Shown: one piece after another, positions 22,480-32,102 of the stretch
Position numbering within the stretch: position 1 is the first letter of the stretch
Layout: each line of letters begins with the position of its first letter
Source of the DNA: Bacteroidales bacterium
GTDB lineage: Bacteria > Bacteroidota > Bacteroidia > Bacteroidales > UBA10428
Assembly: GCA_016930375.1 (NCBI GenBank)
Contig: JAFGGU010000003.1
Location: 1-64,000, forward strand
Length of the DNA: 64,000 nt
Direction: 5' to 3'
The notes under the pieces: generated by a model
What the model was told of the DNA's origin: nothing
Database searches by the model: none
What the model saw: only the letters and a program-made list of their open reading frames with translations
Program-made: the position numbers and the translations under genes

Positions 22480-25400
22480 ATGCGGGCATACCGATTCTAT
22501 ATTATTATTCTTATCGGGTTAACGTACAGTTCATTACATGCCCAGAAATACCTTCCGCCACAGATCTTTTCTGTTGAAGAAGGTCTTTCATCTCAGCAAA
22601 TTACAAGTTTGACCTTCGACCGGGAAGGATATTTATGGACCGGTACGAAATATGGATTGAACCGTTTTGACGGGTATCGGTTCAGGCAATTTTTAACGTC
22701 CACCACCGGTGACGGATCGGTCGGGAATTTGACCATCAATGTCATAAGGGGGGATGAACGGGGAAACCTCTGGATACTTTTTGACGAGGGGATCAATAAA
22801 TACGATCATGAAACCGGGAAAATGACCCGTTATCTGTCAGGTTCTTTTGGTTCAGCATTTCAGAAAGGTTCTTTGCTTCTGGATGCCTATCCAGGCATAA
22901 ACGGAACAGTATGGATCCTTTCGGAAGAATCCCTTACCATGCTTGGCGGTGAACAGCAAACCATGTCCTATCGCATTCCTTCCGAACAGCTCAGGAATGG
23001 CATAAAACCAACCTGTCTTCTGGCAGATGCAGGCGGAAATGTATGGATCGGCACATCCGGGGGATTACTGCTGTTTAATTCTCAGCAGGGAGTGTTTAAG
23101 GAGCTGGTTGTTCAGGATTCACGGGGTTTGTTAAGCAATAACTATGTACAGTGCCTTTTTCTCGACCAGGATCATTTTATTTGGATCGGAACCAAGAATG
23201 GACTCAATCGTTTGGATCCGGCAGAACTGGATTTTAGTCATTTTTACCCCGGGGGCTCCCAGTCAGTTCAACCTTCCAACGAAATTACTGGGATATCAAG
23301 CGCTGAAAGGGGAGTATTGATACTGGCAACAGGTTCAGGTATTTTAAGATTCAATGCAGTCACGCCATCATTTACCCCTGTATACTATTCAGCTGAGTTC
23401 CCGGTCAGGACCGTAACCACGGATTCTGCAGGCATTATCTGGGCCGGCACTTCGAACGGTATTCTGAAAATCCGGAAATCCAAATTATCGGCAAGCAATT
23501 TTTCTTCACGTACCAGTGAACTGAAACTTTCTGGAGATCATATCGTGGCAATGGATAAACGTACCACAGGGGACCTGTACCTTGGGTATGAAGGTGACAG
23601 TTATGATGTCATGGATCTCAACACGAATTCAGTCCGCAACTTTAAAACATTAGACGGAAGCAGTGCTGTTGCTTTCACCCCCTTTAGACAGGAGGATTAT
23701 CTGGTCCTTTCAGAACATGATATTGAATTTGTTACAGCGCAGCAAACTTCCCGGCAAAGTTTATTCAGGCTTTATCCTTTCCTGAAAAAAGAACTTGTGG
23801 AAAATGTCAGGCTGAACTGTGTGCTTTACGATGGCTCCTATTGTCTGTGGTTAGGAACTTCCAGCGGAATCCAGCAAATCAGGTTTGACTCTGCACGACA
23901 TATTGCAAGACAGACGCTGAAGTATCAGAATCAGCAAATCGGAATCGGACAGGTTTTTGACATCGAAAAGGATGCTTCGGATAATTTATGGCTCGGAACA
24001 GATAACGGCCTGCTGTTTTATAATCCGGCAAAGGGCAATTACAGCAGGTATACTCCCTATGACAAGGATATGATGAATACGGAGCACAAGGAGGTGTATA
24101 CACTGGTCCCCGCTTCATCGGAGGAATTTCTGATTGGCACATCCTGGGGAGTTTTCAGGTTTAATATAAACTACCGCGAATTCACTGCGGTTGCCGACAA
24201 TCCTGATGTTATGAATACCGCTGTTAAAGCAATTGCCATTGACTCGCTGGAAAATATATGGATCGGCACAGAAAAAGGATTGTTCTATTACCTCTCACCG
24301 GCAAATTCTTTGATACACTATGATCTGAAAGAAGGATTGTCGAATTTTACTTATACGGCCATTATTGCAGGGAATGATAGAAATGTTTACCTGGCAGGCC
24401 AGCAAGGTTTATCTGTAGTTAGGTTGTCCGACATCGAACCTGCTTCGGCGTATCATAACGTTGTAATTACCGGATTGCAATTTGTTGAAAAAGAACTTAC
24501 GACAGGGATGTATTATCACTCTGCAGATACAATTGTTTTGCCCTGGAACAGAAAACCCATTCGGATCGATTTTGCCGTGCTGAACATGACCCGGCCTGAA
24601 TTTAACCGTTTCAGGTATAGTTTTGGAAAAATCGGGAAAAATCACGAATGGTATCAGTTAGGAACTCAAAATTATGTGATTCTTGATCGTCTTCCTCCGG
24701 GTAAGTATATGTTCCGGGTTAACGGGTGCAACTCAGACATGGTATGGGACAATACCGGGAAGTCCCTGATAATTATTGTTGAAGCACCTTTCTGGAGATC
24801 AGCGGGCAGTCTGATCGTTTACTTTACGCTTGGCATATTGTTATTTTTCTTCTTTATCCGATTCTGGATAAGACAGTTCTTTAATCTGAGCCGTGAAAAT
24901 CAGGAAAGAGAAATGTTTGGAAAGCAGATTATGCTGCAAAAGGAGGAACTTACATTAAAAAACAAGAGCATAACGGACAGTATCAATTATGCAAAACGCA
25001 TCCAGACGGCCATGTTACCGCCTTATAAAATGTTTAAGTCCATCTTCCCTTCTTCATTTATATTGTTTATGCCCAAGGATATCGTCAGTGGTGATTTTTA
25101 CTGGGTAAACAAACTGAACGATAAAGTATTCGTATCTGCCGTTGATTGCACGGGACATGGAGTTCCGGGTGCTTTTATGTCGATTATCGGATTTGAGCTT
25201 TTCAGGAGGATCACAAACATTGAAGGTTTGTCAAGACCTTCGGATATACTTAACCGGCTGAATGAAGATTTTCATGTGATATTCAAGGATGTTGAAAATG
25301 TTGTACTCCGCGATGGCATGGACGTGGCTTTATGTTCCATCGATAAAAAGGATAGGATACTCGAGTTCGCGGGCGCATTTAATCCCCTTTATCTTATCAG

Positions 25401-25728
25401 AGACAATAAGATCATGGAAATAAAGGGCGATCGTTTTGCCATAGGCCTCGATGAGACTAATTTCATGGAGCAGACTTTCAAAAACCATATCCTACCCCTC
25501 CAGAAGGGAGATATCATTTATATTTTCTCGGATGGATTTGCGGATCAGTTCGGCGGCCCCGACGGAAAAAAATACAAGTACCGCCGGTTCCGGCACCTGT
25601 TGCTAACCCTCCATCAGTTACCCATGGAAAAGCAGCATGAAATTTTGGAAAATAATGTAATGGAATGGAGGGGAGAACAGGATCAGGTGGATGATATCCT
25701 GGTTATAGGAATTCAAATTGATTTTTGA
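22480..25728 (+). CDS. Reg_prop propeller / Y_Y_Y / SpoIIE-type serine phosphatase
   Basis: 1082 residues. Signal peptide 1-22 (ends LHAQ). Residues about 30-650 are two-component-regulator propeller repeats, each with a W-x-G-T-x-x-G-L-like strand (LWTGTKYGLNRF, VWIGTSGGLLLF, IWIGTKNGLNRL, LWLGTDNGLLFY, IWIGTEKGLFYY). A Y_Y_Y Ig-like domain follows, then one membrane helix near 778-800, a short coiled coil and a PP2C/SpoIIE phosphatase (about 850-1080) with GDFYW and DCTGHGVPGAFMS metal-binding motifs. Senses something outside the inner membrane and dephosphorylates a cytoplasmic Ser/Thr target, presumably an anti-sigma antagonist or similar. No partner switch genes are next to it. Its stop is 2 bases from the end of the convergent histidine kinase. 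Confidence 0.92.
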   Translation: MRAYRFYIIILIGLTYSSLHAQKYLPPQIFSVEEGLSSQQITSLTFDREGYLWTGTKYGLNRFDGYRFRQFLTSTTGDGSVGNLTINVIRGDERGNLWILFDEGINKYDHETGKMTRYLSGSFGSAFQKGSLLLDAYPGINGTVWILSEESLTMLGGEQQTMSYRIPSEQLRNGIKPTCLLADAGGNVWIGTSGGLLLFNSQQGVFKELVVQDSRGLLSNNYVQCLFLDQDHFIWIGTKNGLNRLDPAELDFSHFYPGGSQSVQPSNEITGISSAERGVLILATGSGILRFNAVTPSFTPVYYSAEFPVRTVTTDSAGIIWAGTSNGILKIRKSKLSASNFSSRTSELKLSGDHIVAMDKRTTGDLYLGYEGDSYDVMDLNTNSVRNFKTLDGSSAVAFTPFRQEDYLVLSEHDIEFVTAQQTSRQSLFRLYPFLKKELVENVRLNCVLYDGSYCLWLGTSSGIQQIRFDSARHIARQTLKYQNQQIGIGQVFDIEKDASDNLWLGTDNGLLFYNPAKGNYSRYTPYDKDMMNTEHKEVYTLVPASSEEFLIGTSWGVFRFNINYREFTAVADNPDVMNTAVKAIAIDSLENIWIGTEKGLFYYLSPANSLIHYDLKEGLSNFTYTAIIAGNDRNVYLAGQQGLSVVRLSDIEPASAYHNVVITGLQFVEKELTTGMYYHSADTIVLPWNRKPIRIDFAVLNMTRPEFNRFRYSFGKIGKNHEWYQLGTQNYVILDRLPPGKYMFRVNGCNSDMVWDNTGKSLIIIVEAPFWRSAGSLIVYFTLGILLFFFFIRFWIRQFFNLSRENQEREMFGKQIMLQKEELTLKNKSITDSINYAKRIQTAMLPPYKMFKSIFPSSFILFMPKDIVSGDFYWVNKLNDKVFVSAVDCTGHGVPGAFMSIIGFELFRRITNIEGLSRPSDILNRLNEDFHVIFKDVENVVLRDGMDVALCSIDKKDRILEFAGAFNPLYLIRDNKIMEIKGDRFAIGLDETNFMEQTFKNHILPLQKGDIIYIFSDGFADQFGGPDGKKYKYRRFRHLLLTLHQLPMEKQHEILENNVMEWRGEQDQVDDILVIGIQIDF

Positions 25729-25730
25729 TT

Positions 25731-27476
25731 TTAGGTTTCCAATAATACCTTCATTTTATTCACCAAAACATCAACCTGGAATGGTTTGCTGATATAATCA
25801 TTCATGCCGGCAGCAAGACAGGTTTCTTTATCACCTGACAGCGCATTGGCGGTTATGGCAATTATGGGTGTCTGCGTATTGGAAGTCAATTCCAGTTCCC
25901 TGATTTTCTTGGTTGCTGCGATGCCATTGATGACAGGCATCTGAATATCCATGAGGATCAAATCATATTTGGTTGTACCGAATTTATCAAGCGCATCCTT
26001 TCCATTGTTCGCAATATCAATGTTTTTAACATGGTTTTTCAGACTGAGTATAATGATCTTCTGGTTTATGGCATTATCCTCAACCAGTAATATATTGGCA
26101 TTTCCCAGTTCCACCCTGTTCTTGACAATCAGAATCTGAGAAGCCTCTCTGTCAAAATCAGGTTTGTGTGTTATGCCTGCAGTGCCTTTTCTTAACGCAA
26201 AGCTGAACTGCAGCAATGTCATTTCACTGGTGGAAGATATCTTTAATTCACCGCCATAAGATTCAATGATCTTTTTGGCAATCGTGAAATCAATATAATA
26301 ATCATCGGGTTGATAGGATCCTTCATTAATCATATCAATACCGGGCCGGCTGTAATAATTTCCGTAATCATCCGATTCCAGGTGCAACTGCGGGCAACGC
26401 ATTTGAAAGTTCAATTCTGATTCCTGTTCCTGGTCATTCAACAGCTCGATATCAATATCAACAAGCATTTTACCGCTTGGATTGGCTTTGATGACATTCT
26501 CGATAATATTCAGGAATATCTGCTTGATGCGTATCGGATCGCCAATATAGTTGTTTTTAATGTTACGGGAAAAACGAAGACTTAATTCAAGGCGGTCCTT
26601 ATGCTGATCCCTGAATAGCTTCAGGGTATTATCCACAGATGCATACAAATCAAAATTAACCTGACTGCTCAGCTCTTTCTCGATCTTAACTTCAGAAACC
26701 TTGACGATGTTATTGACAACATTGATCAGGTTAATGGTTGAAGCCAGTATGGTATCAAAAAGGTCCCGATGATCGGCATCGAGTTTGGATTTATTAACCA
26801 GATTGGAAACTACGGTAAGATTGTTTAACGGAGTTCTGATCTGATGGGAAAGTTTGGAAAGAAAATCATCTTTCTGCCGGTTTTCATTTTTTGATTCGAT
26901 AATCATTCTTTCCATAACGGAATAATTATGGAATTTGATGTATTCGTTAAGGTAAACCAGGAGATGAATGACACTGTAGGCGCCAAGATGTCTAACAGCA
27001 AAGGCGGCGGTATACACCTGATCAGTTTGAACATTGGAATGGAACATAAAATAGGCAACCAGGAGGAGAAAGAAAAGGAATGATACCAGATTGCCCCTGC
27101 TAAGTCCAAACAGAGGTATTGAGAAGACAGGGAATATGAGTACCCAGAGATGACCCGATCCTAAAGTTCCGCCGGTGTGCAAAAGATAAAGAAAAACCAC
27201 AATAATAATGCTTGTGAGTAAGATTCTGATCAAGGGCTGCCTGTCGGTAAAGAAGTTGATTATCAGGGTGATTACCAGTAAAAACAGGACAGCCAGGAGG
27301 AACCACATCAGGGATTCATTTTTAGCTGCCAAAGCCAGAACTGCGTAGCCTGCAACGAAAACAATACCCGTAATGTTGATGAAGTAAACAATGAGCATCT
27401 TGTTGATTACATCCAGGTCAGTCTGCTGTTCGAGCTTTTTGATAAGTCTGGCAAGAAAAATGTAAAGCGGATTCAT
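25731..27476 (-). CDS. membrane hybrid histidine kinase with degenerate ATP-binding domain
   Basis: 581 residues. About six membrane helices in residues 25-175, with no large periplasmic sensor. Dimerisation/phosphoacceptor region with His211 in KLSHQIRTPLNN. The catalytic domain has an N box (LNIIENVIKA, Asn323/Asn327), but the glycine-rich G1 and G2 boxes are not recognisable: residues 361-400 read CPQLHLESDDYGNYY... and DDYYIDFTIAKKII where D-x-G-x-G and G-x-G-x-G are expected. The C-terminal receiver (about 460-581) is intact: LLVEDN, Asp510 in LMDIQMP, Thr in AITAN, Lys in SKPF. It may act mainly as a phosphatase or phosphotransfer partner rather than an autokinase (inference). Confidence 0.88.
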   Translation of the reverse strand: MNPLYIFLARLIKKLEQQTDLDVINKMLIVYFINITGIVFVAGYAVLALAAKNESLMWFLLAVLFLLVITLIINFFTDRQPLIRILLTSIIIVVFLYLLHTGGTLGSGHLWVLIFPVFSIPLFGLSRGNLVSFLFFLLLVAYFMFHSNVQTDQVYTAAFAVRHLGAYSVIHLLVYLNEYIKFHNYSVMERMIIESKNENRQKDDFLSKLSHQIRTPLNNLTVVSNLVNKSKLDADHRDLFDTILASTINLINVVNNIVKVSEVKIEKELSSQVNFDLYASVDNTLKLFRDQHKDRLELSLRFSRNIKNNYIGDPIRIKQIFLNIIENVIKANPSGKMLVDIDIELLNDQEQESELNFQMRCPQLHLESDDYGNYYSRPGIDMINEGSYQPDDYYIDFTIAKKIIESYGGELKISSTSEMTLLQFSFALRKGTAGITHKPDFDREASQILIVKNRVELGNANILLVEDNAINQKIIILSLKNHVKNIDIANNGKDALDKFGTTKYDLILMDIQMPVINGIAATKKIRELELTSNTQTPIIAITANALSGDKETCLAAGMNDYISKPFQVDVLVNKMKVLLET

Positions 27477-27524
27477 CCCGAAAGAGTTGGTTTATAGAAT
27501 AATTGCCCCCAATAAACTTAATAT

Positions 27525-27532
27525 CAAATATA
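27525..27532 (-). promoter_or_regulatory. candidate -7 element for the histidine kinase gene
   Basis: Reads TATATTTG on the minus strand (TAnnTTTG). No -33 TTG at standard spacing. Leader about 40 bases. The whole 27477-27687 intergenic region is very A+T rich and carries divergent promoters. Confidence 0.35.
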
Positions 27533-27657
27533 AATATAACAAATATTTAAATATTATACTGAAAGTATGTACCGAAACTATCAGCAACCCTGAAATGGCC
27601 CGATTTTTGAAATCTGTTTTTATCATCAGATGACATTCAGGTGTTGGAAATTAAGCC

Positions 27658-27665
27658 TATTTTTG
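27658..27665 (+). promoter_or_regulatory. candidate -7 element for the 27688 gene
   Basis: TATTTTTG matches TAnnTTTG, about 22 bases before the first ATG. A -33 TTG is not seen at the usual spacing. Confidence 0.35.
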
Positions 27666-27687
27666 TACATACGATATTAATCATCAA

Positions 27688-28398
27688 ATGTTTCTTTTAA
27701 AAACTATGAAAAGCGCTTTGTTGGTAATGTTGATTGTTGTTTCTGCACAGGCATTTTCGCAGCAGGACTCATCTGCAATGATCCGGTACTCACCTGATTT
27801 CAAATTCAAAGACGGTATCTTTTTAAGCTTTGAACAGGTTAAACAGAATAATCCGATACCCAAATCAAGCATAATTACTACGGTAGCTTATGATGATCCG
27901 GATTTTTATGATCGTGTTCTCAGGGAAAAGAAGATCCAGGTTTTTGATAATCTGGGAACCAAACAGGAAGTTCCTATAAAGAATCTTTGGGGTTTTTCCA
28001 GAAATGGGGTCTTGTATATCAATTTGAATGAAGGACATTACCGGATTACAATGATTGGCAGCATATGTCATTTTGTGGCAAGTCTTACTTCCTACAACAG
28101 CCCTTATAATAGTTATCCTTATTATTCCTATGGTTATCCTTACTACGGTTATCCATACAATCCCTACTATTCACCCTATGGTGGTACACAGACCTCCGAA
28201 ATGCGGCAATACCTGCTCGATTTCAAGACCGGGAATGTGCTTGATTATGATGTTGAGAGTGTAGAATTATTATTGATGGCTGATCCGGAACTCCATGATG
28301 AATTTTCATCGCTGAACAAGAAAAAGAAGAAACAGATGAAGTTTTTATATATTCGAAAGTTCAACGAAAGAAATACGTTGTATTTTCCGAAAAACTAA
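27688..28398 (+). CDS. unrecognised secreted protein with Tyr/Pro/Gly-rich segment
   Basis: 236 residues; the ATG at 27706 (MKSALLVMLIVVSAQAFSQ) gives an equally good signal peptide. The mature part has no domain I can name until residues about 134-165, a low-complexity stretch of Tyr, Pro, Ser and Gly (for example YNSYPYYSYGYPYYGYPYNP). A lysine-rich block (NKKKKKQMK) follows near the C-terminus. Probably exported to the periplasm or envelope. It is followed 15 bases later by another unknown exported protein, so the two may work together. Function unknown. Confidence 0.8.
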   Translation: MFLLKTMKSALLVMLIVVSAQAFSQQDSSAMIRYSPDFKFKDGIFLSFEQVKQNNPIPKSSIITTVAYDDPDFYDRVLREKKIQVFDNLGTKQEVPIKNLWGFSRNGVLYINLNEGHYRITMIGSICHFVASLTSYNSPYNSYPYYSYGYPYYGYPYNPYYSPYGGTQTSEMRQYLLDFKTGNVLDYDVESVELLLMADPELHDEFSSLNKKKKKQMKFLYIRKFNERNTLYFPKN

Positions 28399-28413
28399 TA
28401 CAGCAATGAAGCT

Positions 28414-29268
28414 ATGAGAAAATGGATGTTTGCATTGGTAATCCTGGCGGTTGGAGCAAGGGTTCAGGCACAGGGTTATGTGCCTTCACGGGAAGATATT
28501 ATGGCGTTCTTTACAACCAAAACTCTGGTTGTGCTCGAGGATAATCCGCTTTTGGAATACAATTCCATTATCCAGAAAGTTATGCAGCAAGAGTGGAATA
28601 TCACAGAATATGGCTTTATCTCAAACAAGGAGTTTGAGGAAAAGCGTATGGATGCGCAGTATTCTTTTATCTATATGTCGCAGGTGACCTTTGAAGGTGA
28701 TAAAACAGATGCAACCTACCGTTTCCTGCATCTTTCGTTGGGAGGTGATTATTTCCGGCTGAATGAGATGCCGGATCTTGCGTCGGTTCCACTGGCCTAT
28801 TTCAGTGTTGAAGAAGAACGATATGCCTATAAACTGGCTGTTCTTGTACGTTTCATTCAAAATCATGCCAAACTGCTCCGGGAGCGTCCCGAAATAATTT
28901 CGGCCAACGTTTTAAAACATTATAATGATAATATCAAGGATATTAAAGGGAAAACACTTTATCTCCTGAAAGAGGAACTGGCTCCGTCAGTGAATTCTGC
29001 TGCACGTATCAGTAAGGTGTATCCTTATGCATTTAAACTGGTTACCATGGAGGAAATAGAGGAAGCCATCAAAAATCGTGATCCTGATGTAGTGTTTCTT
29101 CATAAAGTAGGACCTGAAGGCACCAAACTGGATGCGCGTTGTTATAACATTATCATTGGTGCTGCCGATGCCAATTTCTATTACTTTGATTACCACAAAG
29201 TCAGCGAAAAATCCCCGGATGGTTTTCTGGAATCCGATTTTAAAAACCTTTCAAAATCTGATCGTTGA
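28414..29268 (+). CDS. unrecognised exported protein
   Basis: 284 residues. Signal peptide 1-20 (MRKWMFALVILAVGARVQAQ). The mature part is mixed alpha/beta with no cysteine motif or repeat that I can assign. It begins with a conserved-looking segment SREDIMAFFTTKTLVVLEDN. In an apparent two-gene unit with the Tyr-rich protein at 27688. Function unknown. Confidence 0.8.
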   Translation: MRKWMFALVILAVGARVQAQGYVPSREDIMAFFTTKTLVVLEDNPLLEYNSIIQKVMQQEWNITEYGFISNKEFEEKRMDAQYSFIYMSQVTFEGDKTDATYRFLHLSLGGDYFRLNEMPDLASVPLAYFSVEEERYAYKLAVLVRFIQNHAKLLRERPEIISANVLKHYNDNIKDIKGKTLYLLKEELAPSVNSAARISKVYPYAFKLVTMEEIEEAIKNRDPDVVFLHKVGPEGTKLDARCYNIIIGAADANFYYFDYHKVSEKSPDGFLESDFKNLSKSDR

Positions 29269-29328
29269 TTTTATTGTGGTAATGCCAAATATTTAGTATT
29301 TTCATTGCAGTAATTAAACCAAAGCTCC

Positions 29329-30081
29329 TTGAACATCTCGATTAAAAAACTATTTATCCTCTTCTTACTGCTGCCTGCCATACATGGAATTGCACAGGAG
29401 GATGCCAGAATAAATACCTTGCTTGCTGAAGCGGATGGCTTCATAAACGAAAACAAACTGAATGATGCCCTGGTAAAAGTTCAGGATGTCATTGAAATGG
29501 CTCCTTCCAATATTCCTGCACTTCAAAAGCGGATCAATATCTATTTTCTGATGAACAATGAAAAAGAATCCGTGCGTTATGTCGATGAAGCCATCAGAAA
29601 GTATCCGGAGGTTGGGGAATTTCATTATCTCAGAGGTATCATTAACAACGAAAGGGGAAAGTATATCAGGGCGCTCGATGATTTCAACCAGGCGATTAAT
29701 CTGCACTCCTCCGGCAATTTATTCAGGTATTACCTGGGACGTGGCGTGAGTCACATGAATCTTCTGGAATACGATCAGGCCCTGGCTGATTTCACTGCCT
29801 CCATTGAACAAAATGATACGGTGGCAAGTGCCTATCACAGCCGCGCCATGTTGAACTATGAAATGAAAGACTATTCTGCGGCGGTCGAGGATTTCCTGAA
29901 AGCACTGACCTATTCTGAGGGCAACTCGGCACTTTATTTCAATCTGGGGATGTCCTATTACCGGCTCAATGAGAAAGAGAAGGCCTGTCCCTATTTTCAT
30001 AAATCCTGCACCATGGGCAACACCAATGCATGCCGGATGACGTTGATGGAATGTGCCAAAGCGATACCCGTAATTCCCTGA
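29329..30081 (+). CDS. exported TPR-repeat protein, TTG start
   Basis: 250 residues. The only start that keeps the signal peptide (NISIKKLFILFLLLPAIHGIAQ) is the TTG at 29329; the next ATG is deep in the protein. Residues 25-235 contain about six tetratricopeptide repeats (for example GEFHYLRGIINNERGKYIRA and ALYFNLGMSYYRLNEKEKAC), ending with a cysteine-containing Sel1-like turn (CPYFHKSCTMGNTNACR). A periplasmic protein-interaction scaffold. Its TGA overlaps the ATG of the glycosyltransferase by one base, so translation is coupled. Confidence 0.85.
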   Translation: MNISIKKLFILFLLLPAIHGIAQEDARINTLLAEADGFINENKLNDALVKVQDVIEMAPSNIPALQKRINIYFLMNNEKESVRYVDEAIRKYPEVGEFHYLRGIINNERGKYIRALDDFNQAINLHSSGNLFRYYLGRGVSHMNLLEYDQALADFTASIEQNDTVASAYHSRAMLNYEMKDYSAAVEDFLKALTYSEGNSALYFNLGMSYYRLNEKEKACPYFHKSCTMGNTNACRMTLMECAKAIPVIP

Positions 30082-32102
30082 TGGACTTATCCGTCATCAT
30101 AGTAAACTACAACGTAAAATTCTTTCTGGAACAATGCCTACATGCCGTTTACAGGGCTATGCAAAAAGTGAACGGAGAGATATTTGTTGTTGACAACAAT
30201 TCTGCTGACGGTTCTGTTGGGATGATTCATGAACGGTTCCCGAAAGTATCGGTGATCGGCAATACAACCAACACGGGTTTCGCCAGGGCAAACAACCAGG
30301 CCATTCAACAGGCATCCGGCAGATTTATTCTTCTGCTTAATCCCGATACTGTGATTCAGGAAGATACTTTGTCGAAGTGTCTTGACTTTATGGAAGGACA
30401 CCCTGATGTTGGCTGTATGGGTGTTAAGATGATTGACGGCAAAGGCAGATATTTGCCTGAATCCAAGCGGGCTTTGCCAACCCCGCGCATTGCGTTTTAC
30501 AAAGTTTTTGGTTTGGCAGCCTTGTTTCCGCGATCGAAGGAATTTGGAAAATACCACCTGGGTTACCTGGATAAGGATGACATTCATGAGATTGATGTTA
30601 TTTCGGGAGCCTTCATGTTTATCCGCAAAGCAGCCCTTGAAAAGGCAGGTATGCTCGATGAGGACTTCTTCATGTATGGTGAAGACATAGATTTATCTTA
30701 CCGGATTAAGCTTGCGGGATACCGGAATATCTACTTTCCTTTGACAACCATCATTCACTACAAGGGTGAAAGTACCCGGAAAAGCAGCATCAATTACGTT
30801 ATCGTTTTCTACAAGGCCATGATCATTTTTGCCCGCAAGCATTTCTCCAAAAAAACGTACCGCTTTTATTCCTTTTTCATCCATTTGGCCATTTATTTCA
30901 GAGCCGGTTTATCAATCATCAGCCGGTTTCTGCTCGGAATCATCAATCCGTCGTTGGATGCCGTGATCATCTTTGCCGGGTATTACCTGTTTTTACCGGT
31001 ATGGGAGAAGCATCACTTTGGCCCTGCGCAGAGTTATCCCCCGGAATACCTTGGACTGGTTGTCCCTGCCTACATTTTGATCTGGCTGTTATCTGTATAT
31101 CTGTCAACCGGCTATGAAAGGAAAGTCAGGATGACCGAATTGGTGAGAGGTGTTTTGATAGGGTCGCTGATGATACTGATTGGTTATGCTTTATTGCCCG
31201 AATCATTACGATTCTCGCGCGCCCTGATTGTTATCGGAACCGGCTGGGCAATTTTCACAACAATTTCAGTCCGGTATTTGTTAAGTAGTATCTGGAAGGA
31301 TAAATTTGCCATTGAATTCTTTAAAAAGATAAAGCGAATAATCATAATTGGGGCATTACAGGAAAGCAAACGCGTGAACACATTGATTGGACAGACCCAG
31401 GTGAACTCCGAACTGGCAGGATTCGTTAATCCGGAAAACAATAGTAACCAGGAGGATTTTATAGGTCATATCGACCAAATAGAGGATATAGTTAGGATTA
31501 ATCAGGTGGATGAACTTGTCTTCTGCGCTGCCAGCACATCCTCCCGTCAGATTATCAAAACGATGCTTCTGTTTACGGATTCCGGCATCGAATTTAAGAT
31601 AGCGCCGCCCGAAAGTCTATCGGTTATAGGAAGTAATTCCAGCTCTGCTTCCGGCGAGCTTTATACTTTGCATTTCAACACATTATCCCGGTTGCTGAAC
31701 AGGCGCAAAAAACGATTGTTTGATATTGCGGTCTCTTTGATTTTACTGGCTTTCAGTCCGGTTTTGGCATTCTTTACATCCAGTCCGGCCGGGTTGTTTC
31801 GCAACCTGATGCGAGTCCTCTTCGGCTTTTCTTCCTGGGTTGGTTATTACCAAACCACCGGAGAACGGCAGAGCAGTTTGCCCAAAATAAAACAGGGAAT
31901 CCTGACGCCCTATGATCTGAAGAAAGGAGTCGCCCTGGAAGACAAAACTGTTGAACAGGTAAATCTTGCTTATGCTAAAGATTACAGGATTTTTCATGAT
32001 TTGCAGATCCTAATTTCCGGGTTCACCCATTTGGGCCGAAAACCGGATACCCCGTCCAACATTGTTCCTGGTTCTGATCCCGCAACCTATGACCAAGTTT
32101 AA
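30081..32102 (+). CDS. family 2 glycosyltransferase fused to a degenerate phosphoglycosyl-transferase-like half
   Basis: 673 residues from the ATG at 30081; an upstream in-frame start at 30030 would overlap the TPR gene by 52 bases and spoil the GT-A start. Residues 1-260 are a GT2 domain of rhamnosyltransferase (WbbL) type: SVIIVNYNVKFFLEQC, LLLNPDTVI and the FFMYGEDIDLSYRIK acceptor loop. About four membrane helices follow (265-420), then a nucleotide-binding-like region (KRIIIIGALQESKRV) and a C-terminal part from residue about 540 (KKRLFDIAVSLILLAFSPVL). That last part resembles undecaprenyl-phosphate sugar-1-phosphate transferases but lacks their catalytic Asp-Glu and Lys/Arg core. Probably adds a sugar to an envelope glycan. 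E2 starts inside its last codons. Confidence 0.85.
   Translation: MDLSVIIVNYNVKFFLEQCLHAVYRAMQKVNGEIFVVDNNSADGSVGMIHERFPKVSVIGNTTNTGFARANNQAIQQASGRFILLLNPDTVIQEDTLSKCLDFMEGHPDVGCMGVKMIDGKGRYLPESKRALPTPRIAFYKVFGLAALFPRSKEFGKYHLGYLDKDDIHEIDVISGAFMFIRKAALEKAGMLDEDFFMYGEDIDLSYRIKLAGYRNIYFPLTTIIHYKGESTRKSSINYVIVFYKAMIIFARKHFSKKTYRFYSFFIHLAIYFRAGLSIISRFLLGIINPSLDAVIIFAGYYLFLPVWEKHHFGPAQSYPPEYLGLVVPAYILIWLLSVYLSTGYERKVRMTELVRGVLIGSLMILIGYALLPESLRFSRALIVIGTGWAIFTTISVRYLLSSIWKDKFAIEFFKKIKRIIIIGALQESKRVNTLIGQTQVNSELAGFVNPENNSNQEDFIGHIDQIEDIVRINQVDELVFCAASTSSRQIIKTMLLFTDSGIEFKIAPPESLSVIGSNSSSASGELYTLHFNTLSRLLNRRKKRLFDIAVSLILLAFSPVLAFFTSSPAGLFRNLMRVLFGFSSWVGYYQTTGERQSSLPKIKQGILTPYDLKKGVALEDKTVEQVNLAYAKDYRIFHDLQILISGFTHLGRKPDTPSNIVPGSDPATYDQV

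Noticed and set aside
30030-30081. Upstream start for the glycosyltransferase
   Set aside because: It would overlap the TPR gene by 52 bases and add 17 residues before the canonical GT2 start SVIIVNYN; the ATG at 30081 with a 1-base overlap is better.
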